Source: Orthonyx spaldingii (lineage: Eukaryota > Chordata > Aves > Passeriformes > Orthonychidae). From it: 64,000 nucleotides of DNA. The stretch is taken from NCBI GenBank assembly GCA_013397795.1, contig VZTJ01004373.1, positions 522,932 to 586,931 of the forward strand, read 5' to 3'. The notes beneath the pieces were generated by a model. That model saw only the letters and a program-made list of their open reading frames with translations, had not been told where the DNA came from and did not search any database. Below are positions 42,401-53,537 of the stretch, piece after piece (within the stretch, counting starts at the first letter, position 1; each line of letters starts with the position of its first letter). The position numbers were made by a program, and so were the translations under genes.

Positions 42401-45400
42401 AGGAGTTGAAGGAGTTTTGAGTAACTAAAAACCTTCTGGTTTTTTTGTCAGCAGTAGTAGTTTTTCTAGTAGTTTTTCTCTTGGTATGGTTTTAAGCCTT
42501 TGTCTTCCAAACTGGTAGCTTGTAACAGTAGTAGCTTCCTAGTAAAAAGACCATGGATTGGAATATTCTTGTGGCTTCTGATTTTCTTTTTTTCCCTTAC
42601 TATTAAAGTAGCAATGTCAGGGTTTGCTTCCTGGTTCCTGTTTTTCTCCAAGTGCACCTGAGGAAATGGTCATCAGTGACAGTATTTGGTGCATAGTGGA
42701 GTAATTTCTGTCCACTTTGGACCTGATGTCAGCTGAAAGTGGGGAGAGCCATCTGGTATTGTCTCAGCATGAGATGGACCAGTAAAGCTAGCCAGATTCT
42801 GAGTAGTGTTATTTATTCCTTCCCCCTGGCTTATTCAGGATCTTATAGAGAAGGTGATGGTGCTGAGCAGGTCCATTGAAATGCTCCAAGGCACAGCAGG
42901 ACCAGCACCAGGCCCTGTCTTGGCAGAACGAATCACCCAATATGCCAATCTCCTGGCATCACAAGGATGCTTGGCAGCTGCAATGAATTACCTACCCAGC
43001 AGCTCCAAAGAGGTAAGTGAGCAGCAAGCTGTTGTGGGCAAGAGTAGTATGGGGGGGAAATGGTACTTTGTATGAGAGAGAGCTTAGATTTTGACATGCA
43101 TCAAGACTTAAGGTTTCACCTTAGTTATGCTAACTTGAGAATAGAGGGGGAGGGAGGAAGGTGTTCCAGGATGTGGGTTTTGCCTTCATTTGCATTTTCT
43201 TTGTAGTGCCTTTGATTCAGGGAAAAGGAAAGGAGCTCTAGAACTGTAGAATGGTTGATGGACAGCAATGCTGGGAAGCAGCTCTCCAGGGAAGCTGCCT
43301 CTCTTCCTGAAACTAGCTGGTAGAGGAAGGGAATGGGGAGGTCACCTGGCAGTTTGAAACAAATCCATCTAGTGCCTAAATGTGCATAGGGGTTGGGGAG
43401 GGAATACTATAAAGACTGGAGGAAGGATCAGTGAGATTTCTTCTGCCTCTGAGTATGGCAGGTGGTGTCCCAGATTGTCATTTACCATTTGTTGGGGTTT
43501 TTTTTCCTGGTGGCTCTTGGGAACATGGTTAGTTTTACAGTTTCATTCATAGTGCTTTAGGTTAGGGTCTACTTTAAATGCCTCCCCAGCACTTTCCACC
43601 TGGGACTCTCAAGGTGCTTCTTCTAAAGCATAGTTTGTTTCAGCTCCTGATTGAACAGCTCCGAGACCGGCTCTTTCATGCTCAAGGAGAGAATGTGGGT
43701 GATCAGCAGCCACCCCCTTTTCCCTACACTCGTGTCAATGTAGGGGTTGTTAAACCCTCAGCAGCCAAGGGTGGTTCCACCCTTGAAGGAGCAGCCCACA
43801 AAGCAGGTGCCAGACATCCAGAGAAGGTAGGCCTTAAACACAGATGTTCATGGTTTGGGAAGAGGGAGGAACGCTACTGGGTTGTGAAAGGCATATGAAG
43901 TAATGTGAGATGACATCAATTGCAGGCACTGAGGAACTCCTCAGTGATGTCCCTCACTGGGGCAAACACAAGCCCTGTGATAATCCAAAAGTAAGCTGTC
44001 TGGCATCTTTTCACAAAGCCCTGTCCTACATGCAGTCCCTGGAGGAGAATGTTGCAGGTGTAGTGATCCATTGAGATCTCAAATCTTAGGGTGAAAGGGG
44101 CTGTGGTCATTTTCCTATGCTCATCTTACCTTCATATCTTAGTAAAATTAGTGTAGTATGGCTTCATCTCTGTTCTTATACAAGAAGACTGTTCACGAAG
44201 TTTTGCTTCCAATCTCTATTATTCCATTATCATTCTTCGTTATTTCCTCTGGTTGTGCTTCCAGGAAGTCACTGTATGGGAACTTGCTCCTGAGGACTAA
44301 TCCTTTTGAGAGCTGGAGAATACTCTGAAGAGTGTGGTGCTCATCTTGTTGAGCAAGTTACGTGGTGGGAAAGGCCTTTGATCAAGTGCTTCCAGGGCAC
44401 CAATTGCAGCAGCAACTTCTCTTGCCTTAGAAGTGACAGGGATAGAAATTGCATCTGCTAGTATGTGTGTGCATATGACTCTGTTGGCCATTTGCAAGTT
44501 CTTTGTTTTTTAATTGCAGCCCAACTATCAGTCATCATTTGCCCCTTCAGCACCATCTCAGCCTTCAGTGCCTTCCCTCTTCACACCTCAGCCAGTGCCA
44601 GCAATGTCTGTGACACCTCACCACGTTGCCCCTCCCCAGGCCAGCACAGCTACACAAACAAGTGTCTATTCCAGAGGGCACCCATACCCACAGTACAACT
44701 TGGGCTTGAATCCAGCAACTGTCTCAGGGCCAGGTAAGCATTGTCTGATAGTTGTGTCCATTTTCTAGGTTTTCTGAGACTAAAGCCTTCAGCGTGGGTG
44801 GCTGCTTTACTTTTTTCCTCACAGGCCTATTGTGCTGACAAAGAACAAGTCAGCTGTCTGAGGGGCTCTTCAGTGCTTCTGGCACATCAAGTTGTAGTAA
44901 CTTGCTGCATGTGTGCTGATACTAAGCTTATATAGGGGTGGAAAAGCTACAGCTGGCTTAGTGGCAGTTTAATGTAGCCTGGTCTAGGGGAGACACAGAT
45001 ATTAAAGGGTATGGCTTGAAAAAGGGAAGACCTGCTACCAAGAAGGATAGTGTCATGAGTAGCACATGAAACAAGTGATGCTGATACACTCTCTTTGTTG
45101 TCTGTAGCTGTGTCACAGTCCCAGCCATTTGGACCAGTGGGCATCAGACCTGTTGGTCCTGCTCCCTTCTCCAGCCAGCCCTCTCTGCCAGGACAGTCCA
45201 TGCCCATGACATCTCCTGGTGTTCCACCACCCAGACCTGTCCTCTTTACTCCAGCCTCAGTCCCGTCATCTCAGCTTCCTGCAGGTTGTCCTCTCCCTGT
45301 GGCAAGCCAGTCTCCTCTAGACTTCTCTTCAGCACCATTCAACTGCCCCCTGAACATGGGTTATCCTCAGGGAGGTCCTGGAGCTCCATCAACTAAACCC

Positions 45401-48400
45401 CTGCCAGCAGCCATTCCTCCTCCTCCCACGGGTAAGTACTGCTTGTGACTTGTGTGTCCAGGGATTTGCAGTCCGTAATGGGCATGGATCTTCTGAGGTC
45501 TGGTCTGTCCCCATAAAGGCTGGATGTGGTGCTGAGGCAAACCTTATAGGCACAGAGTGCTGAGTCTTGCTGTGGTGGTGAAGCACAACAATGATGACCG
45601 TTTCATTCAGCCTGTTCAGTTGTTCTGTCTCCCAGGTTGTGGTTGCAAGATATTGTCTCTTCAGGTCCTCAGTGCACCCTGAATAGTCATATACTCTAAA
45701 GGCATCTGCTCTGTCGAAAAGGGGGGTGGTTCCCATGGAATGCCTGGTGGAAAGTTTGCTCATCTCACCCTTGCTTGTGCAACTTACGTGAGAAGTGCAT
45801 TTGAAATGGTGGGAAGAGCAGGGTGCTGCTTCCCTGTCCATGAGATACCCCTTACTTAGCTTCAGGATTAAGTTTCTCTGTTTGCTGTGCTCTAGTGCTC
45901 CCATTTTTTCCCTGTTGTCATAAAGGGCTTGTTTGGAAATCACTTCTGGATTCCTCTCTGAAGTGTTTTAGACCCCTCTGGGTCTATAGTTTGAATCCAG
46001 ATTAGTGTGTCGAGTCCTTGCTAGCATAATGAAGAGAGTGTTGTTGACCTTACTTCTCTGTGGAAGGGCATTCCTTCTGTTTCCCAGAATATCACCATAC
46101 CTGGTGTTTGTCAATTCTTTGTTTGCTGTCTTAGGGGACGGGTTTAGCCAGACTGTGGAGATCCCTAACAACAAGGCTGACAATCCATAGATTTTTGAGC
46201 AGATGCTTCTCTAAGCCACACGTATGCTGAGAGTGAAGAAACTGAGGCCATGATGTTTGCCTTCACCTGAAATCCTTTGCTGACCTGTGTTTAGCCAAGG
46301 ATAGTAAATCTCAGTGTATGAAGTCTGTGGGTACAACACACAAAGGCTCTAAGCTACAGCTGGACAAATTCCTTCCTGGAAAGCTTTTTGTCATAGTAAT
46401 CCAGTGAAATTACTCACTGAGTGAAAGCTGTTGGTGATCATGCCTTTTCCACCCTGCCTTGATTTTCAGGTTTCTTCCCTTGGCTAGATCCCCACATGGA
46501 TCATGCAGGTAGTACCCAGAGAAACCTCCAGACCTGTGGAGCAGGCAATGTTGCTGATTCCAATGAAACGTGTGGAGTGTGCATGTTTTGATGTGTGTGC
46601 ATGCATGCACGCTCACTGCTGTTCGTGGTTTCCTTGCACACCTGGGGAGCTGTACAGCTGGGGTGGGGAGCATACCTGTCCTGAGCAATAGTTAGTGACA
46701 GCTGGGGATATTGGAAGTGAAATAAGAGTATTATGCTATTACTCAGGAGTTTGGGTACAGAAAACAGGGTCTCCCGCTTCTTGCTTGTCTATTTTCCTCC
46801 AGTTCTGGAGATATTAGACTATTTTCAGTCTCTGTCTTTTCAGGCAGTTGCTGGGCCAGCAGGACAGGGAAGCAGGCAGTTTTCCTATCTTGGTTCTCTA
46901 GGCAAGGAACAGGCCAGTGGTTGTAACTCATCTCTCCCTGTTGCTCTCCCAGCCTTGCGCATGGTTTTGCTTGTGCTTTCCCCCTATGGTTTGGAAGAGG
47001 TGAGTTCTAGCAGAAGCAGTGGTGGAGTAGAGCTTCCCAAGCAGAATTTGGGGGCTCTCTTCCAAGGGGAATTGGAAAGCCCTTTTGGCTTTAGTTAAAG
47101 GGTGAGGTTTGGCTTTGAATCTTAGTTCAACTGTTGGGGAAAATTTGGACCCAAGGGATTTTCTGGCTGATAATTTGTACTGATTTCTCTCCTTGGGATT
47201 CATTGGTGTTGGAGGGTAGTCATTTTCTAGTCTACATTGTCTGTGGGGTAAGGCTCACTGTCTTAGTGGTCTGTCACTGCAGTGATTACTGCTCCTTGGA
47301 GGGACTATCTGGCAGGCACAAACCTCACATCTTCATTTAGGAAATCCAAGTACTTATAGGTACTTACACCAGCAAGCAAGTCTGGCTGTGTGGAATGGGA
47401 CTCCAGAGAGGGAGTTGGCCCTTTAGCAGAGAAACAAAATACCTCCGTTTCTCCCTGTTAAAGGGAAGATGATTCCATGGCAAGGATTTCAAGCACTTCC
47501 TTAGGCTGAAGATGTCCTTCAGGAATTCACTGCTGAGAAGTTCCCTTCTCCTTGGCAGCATTTGCCACCAGTTTTAATTGCAATGTATGGCATGCCTGGT
47601 TCAGCAGTGCAAACTGGCTTCCTTGAGAGTGCTTTATTGCCTGCTATTATTGTTCTGGTTTTGATTTGTATTTTTCTTAATCTGAAAAGGGACTGTAAAT
47701 TCGCTCGATCTGACTGGCCAAAATTGCTTGCTTTGGAAATTCCAGAACATAGTATCTATAGCTCATGAACATTATTAACTAACCCAGTGAAGAGATGCCT
47801 CCACTTGTAGAAATCCCAGGTTCCTGAGAGTGTCAGGGACAGGGTGAAGGACAGCAACATGTTGGCTCATCTCCTTTCTGGCTAGGATAATCCCTGTCCA
47901 GTCTCTGATGGTCCTTGTTTTTTCTGGGACAGGCATTGCTGGAGATTGCTGCCATGGTGCACTCCTTTCAGGGATGGTCAGAAATGCTATTTCACAAGTA
48001 GCATAGGGAAGAAAGCATTTCACCCCAGCAAAATGCAACAGGGTCTGTTGTCTCTCATGTCTGATGATTAAGTGCCTGTCTTAAAGAGTGTAATTTAAAT
48101 AGCTGTTTCCAGTGAGGATACAGAGTGCCACTGGGTTGGAATAGTGCCAGGGACTGCTAGGCCACAGGCTCAGTGGGGGCCAGCAGAGTTCTAGGGCACA
48201 GAATCCCCAAGCTAGAAATAGGTGCCAACTTAATTAAACTACTGATCCAAATTCATCAGAGAGGAAGTCTTGAAATCATGGGAAAAGGGAGGGCAAAAAG
48301 AGGCTGCCAGAATTTTAATAATAAAGGTAATTAAAGTAATGAAGCACCTTTTGCATCTTTCCCCTGTGATTTTTAAAGCTCAGTTCAGGATCAGTAGCTC

Positions 48401-51400
48401 ATTAAGTGTGGCTCTGAGCTCCAGCAATTCTGATATTGTCCCTTAGAATGATTCTGTTTTCACACAGATTATTTCTGTCTCATGGGCTTGAGGTTATTAA
48501 TACTGGGGTTTTGTCTAAAGATGCAGGTACCTTTACAGGACAGCAGCAGACAAGGTAGTTGCAATTTGATCTTTGCAGAATGAAGAGTGAATGCAAGTCT
48601 TTTGATGTCATGTTGTCTGATGGATTTTAAATTACCTGGAGTGAGGTTAGAGTACCACAGAAGCATCTGCTGAGATACCCCTCTGCTCCCAGAGCATTCA
48701 CTGGTTGTCTATTCCCTTCTATTTGGCAGTCAGAAAATTTTGCTAAGCTTTGGTTCTGAACATGATTTTGGGAGGGAACCCACCCCTAAATCTTTCCACC
48801 TTAATCAGAACAGCCTGTATTGCTTTGGGCTGCCATCATGAGTACTCCTGTGAGTGCTGGTGAGAAGCCCTCTCACCTGTAGCATAGCTCTTGCTGTGCT
48901 ACCACAGTACCAGATTCTCTGAGGAACCCCAAAAACTTCCTGAATCTTGAGGTGCACACTTATATGGGTCCCCACCAAGGTTCGGGCCTGACTTTGAGAC
49001 TGACTTCTGCAGCTTATACAGAATCCAGAAAGCTTCGAGTAGTTCCAAAAAAAGTTTTCTGTGTGGGAGAGTGTGTGTGCCAGTTCAGTCTGATCAGACA
49101 TCACCTCATGCAGGGTGTGCACATGCTTGGATACTCAGAATGAAATTAAGAAAGGGAAAGGAAAGCAAGAGCATCTCATGGGCCTGTGAGCTGGGTTTGA
49201 AATTCCTCCGTTGAAACAGTCTAAAGGTGCAATGGCAAGGGAATTGGAGCCAAAGGGCCTTCTCCCGAAGGAAGTTCTAAACCATGCAAGCAACCATGAA
49301 TTGTTGCTGCAGCCACCTTCTCACAGTCTGAGGTTTGTGTCTTGTCCTCTGTCCTGGCAGCTCAGGAATCTTGGAGTGATCCCTCTACTGGAAGAGGAGG
49401 CCTTCAGAAGAAAAAGGTATGTTTTCAGCTACAATATGTGCTGGTTCTTTCAGCCAGGGAGTTCCGTGTAACAGATACATTCCTATAAATGCTCGCTGTC
49501 AAACTCTGCAGGTCTCAGTCTCTGTAGCTCTGTCTGCGTCTACACTGCATGCATGGCTAGGACTGGAGTCTAAGTAATCTTGACTCTTTGCCATCCAAAG
49601 TCACATGCTGTTCTGCAGGTGGCTGTTTTGTAACATGGTTATCAGCTCTCATGTTGCATCCTCTGTCAGTACTTCCCAGCCTGCCTACAGTAATATGTTG
49701 TTAGAAATACAGATTTAATCTTATGCCCTTGCTACAATTTTTTGACAGTGGCTGAGGACATCGCATTCCCTTCACACCTGACAGCTGGGGGCAGCATTTT
49801 CCCTCAGCACAGTGGGACCAACAGTGGTTTTCCTTGGATGCTGATACCAAATGATAAGGCACTTGTGCTGAGAGAAGTTGGGACAAGTGTAGCTATGAGC
49901 TGCCTGCCATGTTGGTCCTGCTGCTCTCTGCCTTGTCGTGATTGCACTGGAGGGCCTGTGAGCTGAGCTCTTCTGCAACAGATGCTCTCAGGACCCCATT
50001 TCTATTGCTCCTGCCTGCTGGCAGGTGTGATGAGAAGCTTCTTTGGCATCTTTCCCACTCCCCACTCCTCTTCTTTAGCTTGGAACAGACTTCTCACCCT
50101 TTTTTCTGGCAACATAGCTGGGAACCTGCTTCAGGCTGTGCTCACTACAACAGGATTAGCCTCTTGTTAAAGCCATCTTCTTTTGATCTCGCCCTGTTGG
50201 AGAGAATCTGTCATGACTCTCTGGCTTAGCAGGGGCACGATGAAGTGTTTGCAAGAGGAATCTCCCCCCATGTCGTGGGATTTTCCCCAATACTTGCTCA
50301 GTTGGACACTTTATTGCTGCTAATCTCTACATTCAGGACTCGTGCCGTTGCAGAGACCAGGCAGCTTTCTGAGGACCAGTGCTTTCAGGGGTAACGGATC
50401 TGTTTGATTGAACAATTCCCGAGGGGTTTTCTTGCTGTCACTTTGACTGTTCATCTAGGATGCAAGAGGAAGGGCCCCATTCTGAGTCAGGGGGCTGAAA
50501 GAACAGGGATGTGTAACACATCATCTTGAGAACTGGAGACTCTTCAAGTTAGAAAGGAAGTTGAATTTTTATGTGGAGAGGCAACCAACCCTTCTTCCTT
50601 GGACTTGGTTTTCTTGATTTTTTTTTTCTTTCCTTCCTTTTCCACCAGTTGCCTGAGAAATTTACTCCTCTGGCCCCCATCACAGCTCCAGTAATGGGCC
50701 TGCCTGCTGAACCCCAAGGGATCCATCCTCAGCTATCCAGGTTGCAAGAATCTGGTCAGTCACCCCCAGGAGCACCCAAGGAAGGCAGCCTACAGGTACC
50801 AGGGAAAGAGGGGCATTCCCCTGCCACCAGCATCTTGTCAAGTAGAAAAACTACTCAGCTTTTGAGGTTCTTATTACTCGGCAGCTGCAGAAGGCTTATA
50901 CTGCTCCCTAGCCCTTACAACGCATCTCTGCCTGAGCGTTAGAGGAGTTGCCAGGTTGGAAAAATGACACCTGGGTGTGGGTGGGAGGGAGCAAGGGAGG
51001 CCAGGGAGGCTGTCAGCCTTCTGGGAGTTGAGCATCCACAGAGGCCTGGAGCTGTATCACAGTCTGAAGATGATAACCTAACTCCGTGCTTCCACATATT
51101 CTCTGGATTTGTGAAGGGGTGCAGTTCCTTCTGTTCTCTAGTTTCAAGAGGGGAATCTACCTGCTCCAGCCTTTCATGCTCCTGTTCCATTCATTCAGCT
51201 GCTTTTTTTTTTTCTGTCAGTATCACCAGCTACCTGTGGAGAGCATTAAGAGGAAGGAGCTGCCCCCTGAGCACCAGGCTTTGAAGGCCACATTTGAAGG
51301 GCTGGTGCAACGCTGTTCGGCTGTTGCCACTGACCCAGTAAGTCCTCCCTTCTCTGATCTTTGACTTTTTTTCCCTTATAGATGTTTGACTGGTGCTTCC

Positions 51401-53537
51401 TTCTTTTGGTTGGGTGAACAGAGGAAAAATCTTGTCCCTATAACCAAGTTAATCTCCATCTGCCTCCTTCCTTTAGGCTGCAGGCTTCTTCAGCTTTGGG
51501 AACTGAGATGCATTCTCTAGCATTTATCCACTGCTTCTCATTGCCTTCTTAAAGCAATGATTCTGTCCTCCTGGCTCTTTATTTTAAGAAAAGTAGAAGA
51601 ATTTACTCAGCTAACTCAGTTTTACTGGCTTGATCTGCAGATAATTCCTGCAGAGCTGGTTTTACCAGCTATCCTTAGAGCTTAGAGGGAAAGACTGAGA
51701 TATCCCAGCTGGAAGAGAAAGCCAGACAATCACTGTGTCCAAGTCACTGTAATTTCTCCACCCCAGTTCTTGGAAGGCTGTTGGCACATGTCACATTGTG
51801 TGAATGTGTCAGGCCAGACTGTCTGGAAACTGAAAAGCAGTGTTTGCACATTGTGTTAGGTTACTAAATCTTCCCTGGGCTTAGGGTCTCTAAGAAGCCT
51901 TCCAGAGTACCTGGGCTTGATAGGTGTTAGGATGAACACTGAGCCCAGACTGCTATCCCAGAGTCAGGCAATTAATTAGAGCAGCATCTTCAGTGTGTTT
52001 TCTCTGTGCTTTCAGAGAGTGCAACATACCAGTTTCTGGGGCATAACCTAAAGGTTACCTCTGCGGACAGAAAGGCCTGTTGGATTGGGCTTAAGCACTT
52101 GACTCAGGTGGTGGTTGAATAGCTGGCTCTGTACAGCAGTGCAAGGTAACTGAACTCCTGTGGCTTCCAGGCCTCTTCCAGCAGTGCCCAGAGCCAGGCA
52201 TTTGTGTTCATGGAGTAACTTACCTGTGAGAGGATTATTCAAGGTGGGGTTAATGAGGTCAGTCTCATCAGAGCTTCAGTACCTATGCACTTTCTTTGGT
52301 GGTTACCTAGAGTGGGAAGGATATTCCCTCTTTCCCTTAGGGAGACAAGGAAGAAGCTCTTTATTGGGTCGGTCAGGGTGAGGCTATCCGAACACCCCAT
52401 GGGTCAACTAGTTGATGTTTCTCACGTTTTGGAAGTAGTCACTCTGTCCTGTGGTCTGCAGGCACTGGCAGAAGGGAGGAATGCCTAGGCTAGGAGATGG
52501 GAAAAGGAGCAATCCGTCTTTCTGTCCTGGGGAGAGAATGTGTATATATGTACATGTAGGTACACGTGCAGAGTGAGGGCATGGCTGGCTTGTATCACAG
52601 TCCCTGGCTGCCAGAGGCTGAGATGCAGCTGAATTGTAAAGTGCTGTGGAAAGACAGAGGAAGGGAGGGACTGAGTGAGAGCACTTTGGCTCTGGAGAGG
52701 TGGCTTTGAAGCTCTGGCAGACAAGCAATACCTGTTTTCCTTCAGAAAACACGCAGGAAGCTGGAGGACGTGTTGCAACGGCTGGAGTGTTTGTATGAGA
52801 AGCTCCGCGAGCAGGCGGTAAGTGCATGCCACCATTCCTTGTGGTGCAGCTGGCTCCCTGAGCCCACCTTTGCACTGGCTTGTGGGTCTTGGTGTCTGTA
52901 CCAGTGTAACCTGCACATATTCTCTTGGAAGACAAGGGGAGTGCCAAACCTTGTAATGACCGTGAATCCAGCTAGCCTTGGATCTTCCTTCTTAACTTTG
53001 GCCCAGACATAGTGTGAGGAAAAGCTGAGGAGGTATCTGCAAGGTGCTTTTACCCTTCAAGAAGTATACTGGCACATAGACAGATCCCAGATGGGAAGGG
53101 ACAGTTGGGGTGGTTAAGTGTGAACATAATGTAACTAGCTTAGAAAACTCTCGAGTTGGTAATGCCAATTGCTGATGCCAGCTGGCAGTTGTTGTAGTCT
53201 GGGAAAGCAAGGTAAGAAGCAGACTATCCTTACTGCCAGTGCTTGACTATATAGGTGCTGTTTGGTGAAGTGGATAACAGTAAGGAAGGGTATGGAGGGA
53301 GAGAGGCCTTTGTTATATTGCTGAGCATGCTGACTCATTTCTGCTCCCTCTCCACAGCTCTCTCCAGCCATCCTCATGGGTCTCCACGAAATTGCCCGAT
53401 GCATTGAGGCTAAGAACTACCCACAAGGTCTCCTGGTTCACACCCAAGTGGTGAGCAGCAGCAGTTTCAGTGAGGTGTCTGGTTTCATGCCCATCCTGAA
53501 AGTCCTCATGACCATTGCAGGCAAGCTGAATGTGTAA
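24472..53537 (+). CDS. SEC31B: COPII outer-coat protein SEC31B, 25 coding exons, complete
   Basis: SEC31 pairs with SEC13 to build the outer cage of COPII vesicles leaving the ER and stimulates SAR1 GTP hydrolysis. Coding exons: 24472-24550, 26493-26616, 27378-27573, 28343-28438, 29525-29665, 30148-30290, 30527-30626, 32586-32747, 34585-34737, 35487-35717, 37127-37201, 37778-37858, 38786-38894, 39270-39448, 40105-40231, 41259-41404, 42839-43012, 43644-43826, 44520-44733, 45108-45431, 49361-49416, 50649-50795, 51221-51337, 52746-52817, 53358-53537. All junctions are GT-AG, phases agree throughout, and the sum is 1,202 residues (human SEC31B about 1,180). It starts MKLKEIERTAVQAWSP and ends MTIAGKLNV. 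SEC31B rather than SEC31A is shown by the segment FFDNLIPQNM...EIPVTED and by the NDUFB8/WNT8B neighbours. The small exon at 49361 was found from its reading phase and similarity to QDSW in human SEC31B. Confidence 0.94.
25170..25695 (+). mobile_element. LTR-like avian interspersed repeat with ~50-bp internal repeats
   Basis: The segment begins TGTTGGGTTTGCATGGTAAGG, then CAGCGCTGGCCGAGCCCG...CTCTGGGATAACTTAG, then imperfect tandem units built on CATGCTGGAGCAGG. Unit starts are at about 25475, 25507, 25556, 25608 and 25657, so the later spacing is about 50 bases. I recognise the pattern as a high-copy repeat of bird genomes, probably an LTR of an endogenous retroviral or related retroelement family, but cannot name the family. 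No retroviral protein frame is present. It lies in intron 2 of SEC31B and its right end is not sharply defined. Confidence 0.55.
27681..27792 (+). repeat. MIR-like SINE relic, sense
   Basis: GAGACTCAGATTTGGGTTCTG, then CAGCTTTGCCACTGAATT, then CCTGTGACCTTGTCCAAATC and CTTACCTC follow the order and spacing of the MIR core and 3' part (GGGTTCTA..., CTGCCACT..., GTGACCTTGGGCAAGTCAC, TAACCTC). It lies in a SEC31B intron. Confidence 0.6.
31950..32092 (-). repeat. MIR-like SINE relic, antisense
   Basis: CATTTTACGAACTGGAGG, GAGTTGCCCAACATCAGGCA, GAAGTCTGTGACTGGGCCATG and GCTGAACCATAAACTTG match, in order, the antisense MIR sequence (CATTTTACAGA..., GACTTGCCCAAGGTCAC, AGTGGCAGAGCTGGGA, CTAACCA). It lies in the intron before the exon at 32586. 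Confidence 0.6.
37984..38040 (+). repeat. Old CR1-type LINE 3' tail fragment
   Basis: AGGGTCAGACTAAATGATCA followed by CTTTCCCTTCTGGCTTTAAA matches the conserved CR1 3' end (CAGACTAGATGATCA...GGTCCCTTCTGGCCTTAAA). Related sequence may extend left to about 37870. It lies in a SEC31B intron. Confidence 0.5.
40781..41172 (+). mobile_element. CR1 LINE, 5'-truncated copy
   Basis: Classic CR1 3' sequence: TTTAGCCTGGAGAAAAGGA, CTACCCGAAAGGAGGTTG, AAGTGATAGGATAGGAAGAA, then GGAACAGGCTGCCCAGGGAA, AGTGGTGGAGTCACCATGCC and the terminal ATTCTATGATTCT. It is in the same orientation as SEC31B and ends about 86 bases before the exon acceptor at 41259. There is no intact reverse-transcriptase frame. Confidence 0.92.
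41997..42139 (-). mobile_element. tRNA-Ile-derived SINE with CR1 tail (TguSINE1-like)
   Basis: Read on the minus strand, the head follows tRNA-Ile: TTGGTGGTTACCAGAGCATG, GGTGCTGGTAACACCAAGGT, then a B-box-like GGATTCAATCCCCATACCGG. It continues into GAGTTGGATTTAATCCTTGT and GATTATTCTGTGATTCT, the antisense-recognised CR1 3' end. This tRNA-Ile/CR1 chimera is the structure of TguSINE1, known from zebra finch and other passerines. The copy is diverged and inactive in appearance. Confidence 0.7.
44520..50795 (+). other. SEC31B: SEC31B exons encoding the proline-rich, SAR1-activating region
   Basis: Residues 834-1080. Exons 44520 and 45108 are rich in Pro, Ser and Gln (for example PSAPSQPSVPSLFTPQPVP). 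The 56-base exon at 49361 encodes AQESWSDPSTGRGGLQKKK, corresponding to the short active fragment of SEC31 that contacts SAR1; Trp1017 is the conserved Trp. The exon at 50649 gives LPEKFTPLAPITAPVMGL, which follows this fragment in all family members. Confidence 0.8.
51221..53537 (+). other. SEC31B: SEC31B exons encoding the C-terminal helical domain
   Basis: Residues 1081-1202, containing KRKELPPEHQALKATFEGLV, KTRRKLEDVLQRLECLYEKL and SPAILMGLHEIARCIEAKNY and ending LKVLMTIAGKLNV. This is the conserved helical C-terminal domain shared by SEC31 proteins. Confidence 0.9.

Larger units (their letters stand above)
34585..43826 (+). other. SEC31B: SEC31B exons encoding the SEC13-binding segment and alpha-solenoid
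   Basis: Residues 348-833. The exon at 34585 carries NLDPFGTGQSLPPLQVPEQ and the conserved PLKKPPKWIRRPVGVSFA, and the next exon VFISQVTTETEFL; by family structure this region contributes the blade inserted into SEC13. Helical-repeat signatures follow: YSKEDLQKK, DGLISQALLLGNFEGAVEL, FADAIILAIAGGENLL, WQDIVCTCDLQSWKEALAIL, CYIASGNVERLVECW and QYANLLASQGCLAAAMNYLP, ending with LRDRLFHAQGE. Exons 37778 and 38786 encode a low-complexity acidic/Ser linker typical of the variable part between conserved blocks. Confidence 0.85.

Noticed and set aside
46733..47098. Possible extra SEC31B cassette exon after TTTTCAG at ~46844
   Set aside because: The translation in the required phase does not resemble the proline-rich region, and the exons at 45431 and 49361 already join in phase and match the family.
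52408..52947. 179-residue minus-strand frame in a SEC31B intron
   Set aside because: It overlaps the true coding exon 52746-52817 on the opposite strand and matches no family.
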